From assembly GCA_938030645.1 (NCBI GenBank), contig CALHHQ010000018.1, positions 1-5,358 on the forward strand: a DNA stretch of 5,358 nucleotides. Reading direction: 5' to 3'. The notes beneath the pieces are model-generated. The model ran no database searches, was not told where the DNA came from, and worked only from the letters and a program-made list of their open reading frames with translations. Positions 1-5,358 of this stretch are shown in pieces. The stretch is from an uncultured Rhizobiaceae group bacterium (lineage in GTDB: Bacteria; Pseudomonadota; Alphaproteobacteria; Rhizobiales; Rhizobiaceae). The position numbers were made by a program, and so were the translations under genes. Position 1 is the stretch's first letter; every line of letters begins with the position of its first letter.

Positions 1-725
1 GGGCACAAGAAATTCGCTATCAGGTTTTCTATGAAGAACTCCAAGCCAATGCCAGCCAGCGCGCTCGCTTGACCAAACGCGATGAAGATCGATTTGACAA
101 TTTTTGCGATCATTTGCTCGTTGTCGAACGGGTCCATGGCACCGAAAAAATCATCGGAACCTATCGCTTGCTGCAAGATCGCAACGCACGATTGTGCGGC
201 GGATTTTATTCGCAATCAGAGTTCAATATTTCGGCATTTTTGAACAAGCACGCAAACAAACGGTTCTTGGAACTGGGACGGTCCTGCATTTTAAAAGAGC
301 ATCGCTCTAAGCGAACTCTTGAATTAATGTGGCAAGGTCTTTGGGCCTATGTGCTCGACAGAAAAATTGATGTTTTATTCGGATGCGCATCGTTTCAAGG
401 AACGGATATTGATACACACCGCGCTTCTCTTTCTTGGTTGGTCGAACACGCAAAACTTGCGGCTGAAGAAGACTGCTGTTCATTGACTTCGGATGGAATT
501 GATCTCGAAAAGCTCTCCGTCGAGACAAACGGATCACGCCGAGCTCTTGCCGGTTTACCCCCACTATTAAAGGGCTATTTGCGGGTGGGTGCAAAAGTTG
601 GCTCACATGCAGTTCTAGACCATCAATTTGGTACGACAGATGTTTTGGTAACTCTCAAAGTCGCGGATATTGCGCCTCGTTATCTTGCTCATTACGGGAA
701 AGACGCATCTCGATTTGCAGCTTAG
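1..725 (+). CDS. olsB: OlsB-like ornithine-acyl-ACP N-acyltransferase (GNAT family), 5' partial
   Basis: The reading frame is open from base 3 to the TAG stop at 723-725, giving 240 residues; the gene begins left of the window. A TTG at 69 could be mistaken for a start, but the 22 codons before it (AQEIRYQVFYEE...) match the family's N-terminal helix, so the TTG is internal. Counting from base 3, visible family landmarks are the DEDRFDNFCDHLLV segment (about 26-39), FLELGRSC (about 88-95), LPPLLKGYLRVGA (about 185-197) and DHQFGTTD (about 206-213). These are typical of OlsB-type acyltransferases, also annotated as hemolysin-like GNAT proteins. OlsB transfers a 3-hydroxyacyl chain from acyl carrier protein to the alpha-amino group of ornithine, making lyso-ornithine lipid at the inner membrane. 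The partner OlsA (lyso-ornithine-lipid O-acyltransferase) is not downstream here and could lie upstream. Probably 30-60 N-terminal residues are missing. Family assignment is strong; ornithine as substrate is inferred. Confidence 0.82.
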   Translation, partial: AQEIRYQVFYEELQANASQRARLTKRDEDRFDNFCDHLLVVERVHGTEKIIGTYRLLQDRNARLCGGFYSQSEFNISAFLNKHANKRFLELGRSCILKEHRSKRTLELMWQGLWAYVLDRKIDVLFGCASFQGTDIDTHRASLSWLVEHAKLAAEEDCCSLTSDGIDLEKLSVETNGSRRALAGLPPLLKGYLRVGAKVGSHAVLDHQFGTTDVLVTLKVADIAPRYLAHYGKDASRFAA

Positions 726-865
726 ATTAAGCCCCCGTCGTTTTCTCCAAAATCCATCCACAAGTTCAATTGCACTTCCAGTGATGATGATTCGCACCAA
801 ATCGATTGGTTTGCTAAGAATTTTCAACCACTAATTTTTTCGCGCTGACGGACCACGAGCAAGTT
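726..865. other. Intergenic gap between acyltransferase gene and mutS, weak hairpins only
   Basis: This 140-bp gap is too long for tight co-translation of the two genes and probably holds the end of one transcript and the promoter of mutS. I see an inverted repeat ACCAA-ATCGA-TTGGT at 796-810. An alternative weak pairing, TGGTT (807-811) with AACCA (826-830), is followed by a run of six T at 835-840. These share bases and cannot form together. I cannot pick a convincing -35/-10 pair; the best fragments (TTGCAC at 770-775, TAAGAA at 815-820) are badly spaced relative to each other. No small gene is supported. Confidence 0.5.
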
Positions 866-3562
866 ATGAGTTCTCCTGAATCAACGTCCGCGCAGTCGTC
901 TGAAAAACATCCCGCACCAACGCCGATGATGGCGCAATACATCGAGATTAAAGCCGCCAATCCAGATTCACTCTTGTTTTATAGAATGGGCGATTTTTAC
1001 GAGTTGTTTTTCGGTGATGCTGAAATCGCAGCACGCGCATTAGGAATCACTCTCACCAAGCGTGGAAAACACTTAGGCGAAGACATACCCATGTGCGGTG
1101 TGCCCGTGCACGCAGCAGATGATTACCTGCAAAAATTGATCGCGCTAGGGTATCGCGTGGCGGTTTGCGAACAGATGGAAAACCCTGCTGAAGCAAAAAA
1201 GCGAGGTTCTAAATCTGTGGTGAAACGAGATGTGGTTCGTCTCGTAACACCGGGCACAATTACCGAAGAACGGTTGTTAGAACCCGGTGCCACAAACATC
1301 TTTGCAACTCTTGCTAGAGTGCGCGGCGGAACATCAGGCGATACTTATGCAATCGCAGCTGTTGATATCTCAACGGGCAGTTTTCGTTTGGTAGAAAGCG
1401 ATGCTGCAACACTATCTGCCGACATTGCACGCATTCGACCCCGTGAATTGATCGTGTCGGACAGTGTGTTTGAAGACCATGATTTGAAACTGGCGCTTGA
1501 AATGACTGATTGCGTTGTGCAGCCACAACCATCGGCAGTGTTCGATTCTTCCCGCGCTGAACAAAACATTCAACGGTTCTATCAAGTGAAAACACTTGAT
1601 GGGTTCGGCCAATTTACTCGAGCAGAATTGTCCGCAGCAAACGCGGCGATCAACTATGTAGAAAAAACGCAGATAGGCGAACGCCCTGCGCTGCAAAGAC
1701 CTCAACGCGAAGAGACAGCGCAAACCGTTTATATTGATGCTGCTACCCGCGCCAATTTGGAACTCACCCAAACTCTCAGTGGCCAACGCGATGGAAGCCT
1801 ATTGCGTACGATTGACCGCACAATATCCGGCGGTGGCGCTCGGTTGTTGGCAGAACGACTGATGAGCCCGCTCACAAACGTAGCTATGATTTCTGCGCGA
1901 CATGATGAAGTTTCCTTCGCCTTGACCGAAGACAGGTTGCGCAAAACCATTCGCGACATTCTAAAGGGAATGTCGGATATACCGCGGGCCTTATCACGCC
2001 TTTCACTCAATCGTGGTGGCCCTCGCGATATGGCGGCTATTGCCAAAGGTCTCACGGCTGCACAAGGGCTTGGATCTGTTCTTCAAGAAAACAATTTTAC
2101 TCTGCCTGAAAATGCTCGTCATCAGTTAGCAACGATTGATGCATTGCCGGAAGAATTGTTGAATAGTCTTGAAGAAGCGCTTAGCGATGAGCTGCCTCTT
2201 CTCGCCCGTGATGGTGGCTTCATCAAGTCAGGTTTCGACACTGATTTGGACGAACTTCGAGCACTCAGTCAAGAAAGTCGTCGTGTAATAGCAGGGCTTC
2301 AAACCAGCTATTCAGAGCAGACTGGCGTCAAAAATCTCAAGATCAAACACAACAATGTCCTTGGCTATTTCATCGAAGTGACAGCGCTGAATGCTGGTGC
2401 GCTGCAAGACGATAAAGACAAGTTTATTCATCGCCAAACTATGGCCAACGCGATGAGGTTCACCACAACAGAATTGGCAGATTTGGAAAGTCGCATCGCT
2501 AATGCTGCTGGGAAATGTATTCAAATCGAGCTGCAACATTTCGAGCGGTTGCAAACAGCCGTGATCACTGAAGCCAGCAAGCTTCAATCGATCAGTGCTG
2601 CTTTGGCCGCTCTGGATGTTTCGAATGCTTTGGCGGAACTGGCCGAAGAACAAGGATACGTTCGACCAAAAATTGACAACAGTCTGGCATTTACGATCAC
2701 CGCAGGTCGTCATCCCGTTGTGGAACAAAGTTTACGCAAACAAGCAGCCAACCCATTTGTTGCCAATGACACGCAATTGAGTGGTGAAAGTGCCGGAAAG
2801 TTGTGGTTGCTTACGGGTCCCAATATGGGTGGTAAATCCACTTTTCTTCGTCAAAATGCACTTATAGCGCTGCTCGCTCAAATGGGTTCATTCGTGCCAG
2901 CAGGAAGCGCACATATTGGTGTTGTCGACAGACTTTTCTCACGGGTTGGAGCTGCCGATGATTTAGCGCGTGGTCGATCCACCTTCATGGTAGAGATGGT
3001 GGAAACCGCCGCTATTCTCAATCAGGCAGGAGAGCGCTCGCTAGTTATTCTTGATGAGATTGGTCGCGGCACCGCCACTTTTGATGGATTGTCCATCGCG
3101 TGGGCAGCGATTGAACATCTTCACGAAGTGAACAAAAGTCGCACGCTTTTTGCCACGCACTATCATGAACTCACAGCACTTTCTTCAAAATTGGAACGTC
3201 TTTCAAACGTAACCATGAGCGTCAAAGAATGGGACGGTGATGTTGTGTTCTTGCACGAAGTGATTGAGGGCAGTGCCGATCGTTCATACGGCATCCAAGT
3301 GGCACGCCTCGCCGGATTGCCAGATGCAGTTATTGAACGCTCACGCAGTGTTCTGGAACAGTTGGAAAGTCAGAACCGCGAGAGTCCAGCGAACACACTG
3401 ATTGATGATTTGCCACTTTTTTCTGCCCAGCCATCGCAAAAATCTGAAAGAGTGACAGTCGCATCAGAGTTGCGCGAGAAATTATCTGATATCAATCCCG
3501 ACGAGCTGACGCCTCGAGAAGCTCTCGAAGCGCTTTATGCTTTGAAGTCATTGGACAATTGA
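866..3562 (+). CDS. mutS: DNA mismatch repair ATPase MutS
   Basis: This 898-residue protein is a full-length MutS, which binds mismatched or looped bases as a dimer and signals to MutL through ATP binding. The mismatch-reading Phe-X-Glu motif is present (F44-Y45-E46, in MGDFYELF). Domains run in the usual order: mismatch-binding domain I (about 20-135), connector II (about 145-275), core/lever III with clamp IV (about 290-595), and ATPase V (about 605-800). Walker A is GPNMGGKST (651-659), Walker B ends in D730-E731 followed by IGRGTATFDG, and ATHYHEL lies at 763-769. A DDLPLF peptide (847-852) and the C-terminal oligomerisation helix (LTPREALEALYALKSL) finish the protein. The ATG at 866 has only a weak upstream GAGCAAG as ribosome site. 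Met21 or Met22 (TPMMAQY) is an alternative start, since the first 20 residues are Ser/Pro-rich and low in complexity, but such tails are common in this family. All key catalytic residues are intact. Confidence 0.98.
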   Translation: MSSPESTSAQSSEKHPAPTPMMAQYIEIKAANPDSLLFYRMGDFYELFFGDAEIAARALGITLTKRGKHLGEDIPMCGVPVHAADDYLQKLIALGYRVAVCEQMENPAEAKKRGSKSVVKRDVVRLVTPGTITEERLLEPGATNIFATLARVRGGTSGDTYAIAAVDISTGSFRLVESDAATLSADIARIRPRELIVSDSVFEDHDLKLALEMTDCVVQPQPSAVFDSSRAEQNIQRFYQVKTLDGFGQFTRAELSAANAAINYVEKTQIGERPALQRPQREETAQTVYIDAATRANLELTQTLSGQRDGSLLRTIDRTISGGGARLLAERLMSPLTNVAMISARHDEVSFALTEDRLRKTIRDILKGMSDIPRALSRLSLNRGGPRDMAAIAKGLTAAQGLGSVLQENNFTLPENARHQLATIDALPEELLNSLEEALSDELPLLARDGGFIKSGFDTDLDELRALSQESRRVIAGLQTSYSEQTGVKNLKIKHNNVLGYFIEVTALNAGALQDDKDKFIHRQTMANAMRFTTTELADLESRIANAAGKCIQIELQHFERLQTAVITEASKLQSISAALAALDVSNALAELAEEQGYVRPKIDNSLAFTITAGRHPVVEQSLRKQAANPFVANDTQLSGESAGKLWLLTGPNMGGKSTFLRQNALIALLAQMGSFVPAGSAHIGVVDRLFSRVGAADDLARGRSTFMVEMVETAAILNQAGERSLVILDEIGRGTATFDGLSIAWAAIEHLHEVNKSRTLFATHYHELTALSSKLERLSNVTMSVKEWDGDVVFLHEVIEGSADRSYGIQVARLAGLPDAVIERSRSVLEQLESQNRESPANTLIDDLPLFSAQPSQKSERVTVASELREKLSDINPDELTPREALEALYALKSLDN

Positions 3563-3565
3563 TCA
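3560..3565. other. Tail-to-tail stop codons of mutS and the kinase gene with zero spacing
   Basis: The mutS TGA (3560-3562) is followed directly by the complement of the kinase TGA (3563-3565), forming the palindrome TGATCA. There is no intergenic DNA for a dedicated bidirectional terminator, so any transcript end signal must lie inside the opposite gene. A short inverted repeat, ATCAG-ATAC-CTGAT (3562-3575), sits over the junction but has a low-GC 5-bp stem and no T-run on either side. Confidence 0.9.
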
Positions 3566-4558
3566 GATACCTGATTGGGCCAACAATTCCTTCAGCGAAA
3601 CCTGTGGACGCGGCCCAATGTGCTGAATGACTTCCGCCGCTGCTAAGCCGCCAATGCGCGCGCAATCCGCCATAGATCGACCACTGGTCAAACCATGGAG
3701 AAAACCTGCAGCATAAAGATCACCAGCGCCCGTAGTGTCTTCCAACTTTTCAATTTTGTGCGCCGCAACTTCCTCAGTCTCGTCCGGGCTGACAACAAGT
3801 GATCCTTTTTCACCCAGCGTCACCGCAGCCAACGCAACATCTGATTTCACTGCAGAAACAGCGGAATTTAGGTCACTCGTCTCGTAAAGAGATTTCAGCT
3901 CCGCATCATTTGCAAAAATCATGTCGACTGTCCCCGAACGCATGAGTTCGAGGAACTCGCTACGATATCGATCTACACAAAATGAATCCGAGAGTGTGAT
4001 TGCAACTTTTCGATTGTTCTCATGGGCAATTTTAGCGCTCAAGCGGATCGCATCTTTTGCTCTGGGTGGGTCCCACAGGTAACCTTCGAAATAGGTGACT
4101 TGGCTTTGCGCCACAACATCAGCGTCCACATCTTCCGGGCCGAGTTCAACACAGGCGCCCAAATATGTGTTCATTGTCCGCTCACCATCGGGCGTGACGA
4201 AAATCATGGAACGCGCTGTCGGCGGATTGCCTTCTAATGGGGACACGTCGAAATCAACACCGATGGCGCGAATGTCATGAGTGAAGATTTTGCCCAAGTG
4301 ATCGTTTGAGACTTTACCAAAATAGGCTGCTTTGCTGCCCAAGCTCGCAATGCCTGCCGCCGTGTTGCCGGCACTTCCGCCTGACGCTTCGATTGCGGGG
4401 CCCATAGCTGCATAAAGATGTTCAGCACGATCAGCATCGATCAAGTTCATTGCAGCTTTTGTGATATTCTCACGAACCAGAAAATCTTCTTCAGCACGTG
4501 CGATGATGTCCACAATCGCATTGCCTACAGTCAACACGTCATACTTATTATCCGACAT
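3563..4558 (-). CDS. PfkB-family carbohydrate/nucleoside kinase, probable adenosine kinase
   Basis: This 331-residue protein is a complete ribokinase/PfkB-family kinase, which moves the gamma-phosphate of ATP to a sugar hydroxyl in the cytoplasm. The N-terminal strand YDVLTVGNAIVDIIA is followed by the substrate-side GGSAGNTA motif (60-67), an NDAE metal/phosphate motif (217-220), and the anion-hole signature DTTGAGD (274-280) with Asp280 as the expected catalytic base. The whole-protein pattern, including YFEGYLWDPPRAKDAI (about 156-171), is that of the proteins annotated as adenosine kinase in alphaproteobacteria, which would salvage adenosine to AMP. The substrate is inferred from family resemblance only; another nucleoside or sugar is possible. 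The ATG is preceded by GGAA about 7-10 bases upstream on the minus strand (4565-4568), a modest ribosome site. The gene converges on mutS with abutting stop codons and diverges from the EI24 gene. Confidence 0.93.
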   Translation of the reverse strand: MSDNKYDVLTVGNAIVDIIARAEEDFLVRENITKAAMNLIDADRAEHLYAAMGPAIEASGGSAGNTAAGIASLGSKAAYFGKVSNDHLGKIFTHDIRAIGVDFDVSPLEGNPPTARSMIFVTPDGERTMNTYLGACVELGPEDVDADVVAQSQVTYFEGYLWDPPRAKDAIRLSAKIAHENNRKVAITLSDSFCVDRYRSEFLELMRSGTVDMIFANDAELKSLYETSDLNSAVSAVKSDVALAAVTLGEKGSLVVSPDETEEVAAHKIEKLEDTTGAGDLYAAGFLHGLTSGRSMADCARIGGLAAAEVIQHIGPRPQVSLKELLAQSGI

Positions 4559-4699
4559 AAAACATTCCGGTTTTCAATAAATTTGGTCTGGCGTAAAGGC
4601 TTTCTGCGCGAATGGAAAGCCATGATTGTGAAGAACTATTGTGTTCAAGGCCCATCATTCCCATTTAGTGAGCAACGCAGTAACGAGAACGACTAAATT
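4559..4699. promoter_or_regulatory. Divergent intergenic region between the kinase and EI24 genes
   Basis: These 141 bases separate two divergently transcribed start codons, so promoters for both genes are expected here by position. I could not identify a convincing -35/-10 pair on either strand. Visible structure is a perfect 7-bp inverted repeat (4598-4604 with 4615-4621) and two copies of ATTGTG 13 bases apart between about 4625 and 4645. The assignment as a control region rests on gene orientation, not on recognised promoter motifs. Confidence 0.5.
4598..4621. repeat. Perfect 7-bp inverted repeat, GGCTTTC / GAAAGCC
   Basis: GGCTTTC at 4598-4604 is the exact reverse complement of GAAAGCC at 4615-4621, separated by 10 bases. 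The centres of the half-sites are about 17 bases apart, not far from two helical turns, so it could be a dimeric regulator site; it could equally fold as a hairpin in a leader RNA. No T-run follows on either side, which argues against an intrinsic terminator. It is about 40 bp from the kinase start and 79 bp from the EI24 start. A chance repeat is possible. Confidence 0.45.
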
Positions 4700-5358
4700 A
4701 TGATCTTCAACGCCGTATCATTGACCCTAAAACAATTGTTCTCACCACCATTCCGTTCGGTCCTATGGAAATCGATTGGCCTGACTGTCGTTTTGTTTAT
4801 AGGCCTTTGGTTTACCTTAAACGCTGTGACGACAACCTTTATCATGCCTCTCATGGGCCCTGAGTCGTGGATTGTAACAGCCATTGCTTGGGCGTTGGGG
4901 GTCAGTCTTGTTTTGGTAATGGGGTTTTTGATCGCCCCAGTGACATCCGTTTTTGCGGGTGTATTTCTCGATGAAATAGCAGAAGCCGTGGAACAAGATC
5001 ACTACCCCAACGATCCGCCCGGCACGGCTTTGACAATTTCCCAATCTGTTGGAATCACCGCACGGTTTCTGGGTTTGGTGCTTATTGCCAACCTGATCGC
5101 CTTAATGTTGGTGATCTTTTTGGGGCTTGGCTTCATCGTTTTCTTTTTGGTGAACGGGTATCTTCTCGGTCGAGAATATTTTCAATTCGCAGCCCTACGT
5201 CACCGCACAACCCAAGAAGTGGACGCATTGCGTGAAAAGCACGGCTTCACGATCTTTACGGCCGGACTGGCAATCGCAGTTGTTCTGTCTATCCCTATCG
5301 TCAATCTGCTGACGCCACTTTTTGCTGGTGCGTTGATGGTGCATTTGTTCAAAATACT
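4700..5358 (+). CDS. EI24-domain (CysZ-like) integral membrane protein, 3' partial
   Basis: An open frame runs from the ATG at 4700 past the right edge, showing 219 residues. An in-frame TAA at 4694-4696 means no earlier ATG, GTG or TTG start is possible. The protein begins with an amphipathic LKQLFSPPFRSVLWKS segment (about 10-25), then has hydrophobic stretches at about 26-44, 57-88, 117-156 (long enough for two spans) and 185-206. The conserved NGYLLGREYFQFAALRHR segment (about 152-169) and the loop around HYPNDPPG (about 101-108) identify the EI24/CysZ family. CysZ of enterobacteria mediates sulfate uptake, and alphaproteobacterial members are often labelled sulfate transporter family, but transport by this protein is not shown by the sequence and no cysteine-synthesis gene is nearby. 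The visible end (LLTPLFAGALMVHLFKI) resembles the family C-terminus, so probably only a short tail is cut off. The ribosome site is weak. Confidence 0.88.
   Translation, partial: MIFNAVSLTLKQLFSPPFRSVLWKSIGLTVVLFIGLWFTLNAVTTTFIMPLMGPESWIVTAIAWALGVSLVLVMGFLIAPVTSVFAGVFLDEIAEAVEQDHYPNDPPGTALTISQSVGITARFLGLVLIANLIALMLVIFLGLGFIVFFLVNGYLLGREYFQFAALRHRTTQEVDALREKHGFTIFTAGLAIAVVLSIPIVNLLTPLFAGALMVHLFKI

Noticed and set aside
69..71. TTG as the start codon of the acyltransferase gene
   Set aside because: The frame continues upstream to the window edge and encodes the family's conserved N-terminal segment, so the TTG is an internal leucine codon and the gene is truncated by the window.
1314..2728. 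Several minus-strand open frames of 74-138 codons inside mutS
   Set aside because: They lie wholly antisense to a strongly supported mutS, and their translations have no family resemblance. They are shadows of mutS codon bias.
3053..3085. Ala in place of Ser, and Phe in place of Tyr, in the MutS segment after Walker B (GTATFDG rather than GTSTYDG)
   Set aside because: From family knowledge this wording is common in alphaproteobacterial MutS, so it is a lineage trait rather than a defect.
3562..3575. ATCAG/CTGAT inverted repeat as a bidirectional intrinsic terminator
   Set aside because: The stem is only 5 bp, AT-rich, and has no T-run on either strand; too weak to call a terminator.
4418..4696. 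A 92-codon plus-strand open frame ending 3 bp before the EI24 start
   Set aside because: Most of it is antisense to the 5' end of the kinase gene, the Cys/His/Phe-rich product has no recognisable fold or motif, and no ribosome site is evident. It is best explained as a chance open frame.
4559..4699. Sigma-70 type promoters for the kinase and EI24 genes
   Set aside because: Fragments resembling -35 (TTGTGT) and -10 (TTTATT on the minus strand, TTTAGT on the plus strand) occur, but none pair with suitable spacing and consensus.
4693..5044. Minus-strand open frames antisense to the EI24 gene
   Set aside because: The plus-strand frame has clear membrane segments and family motifs; the antisense products are charged and without recognisable features.

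Overview
The window looks like ordinary chromosomal DNA from an alphaproteobacterium, most likely a Hyphomicrobiales (rhizobial-type) lineage with a moderate GC content of roughly half. I base this on the protein families together. There is an ornithine-lipid type GNAT acyltransferase, a MutS with the DEIGRGTATFDG wording common in alphaproteobacteria, an alphaproteobacterial adenosine-kinase-like PfkB protein, and an EI24 (CysZ-like) membrane protein with the conserved GYLLGREYFQFAALR segment. The lineage is my inference from remembered family features, not from a search.

Layout: the 3' part of an OlsB-like N-acyltransferase gene (open at the left edge, ends 725, + strand); a 140-bp gap with weak hairpin potential; a complete mutS (866-3562, +); a complete PfkB-family sugar/nucleoside kinase gene (3563-4558, - strand) whose stop codon directly abuts the mutS stop codon, tail to tail; a 141-bp divergent intergenic region with a perfect 7-bp inverted repeat; and an EI24-family membrane protein gene (4700 to beyond the right edge, +). 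There is no gene-free stretch longer than 300 bases.

The four genes do not form one pathway: membrane lipid synthesis, DNA mismatch repair, nucleoside/sugar phosphorylation, and an integral membrane protein of uncertain transport role. The acyltransferase and mutS are co-directional but well separated. The kinase and EI24 genes are divergent and could share a control region. I saw no tRNA, rRNA, CRISPR, insertion sequence, phage or toxin-antitoxin signature, and no frameshift or broken gene. I found no sign of a previously undescribed system. The points worth a second look are modest: the zero-gap convergent mutS/kinase junction, the inverted repeat in the divergent region, the unusual gene neighbourhood of mutS, and a possible sliding-clamp-binding peptide in MutS.
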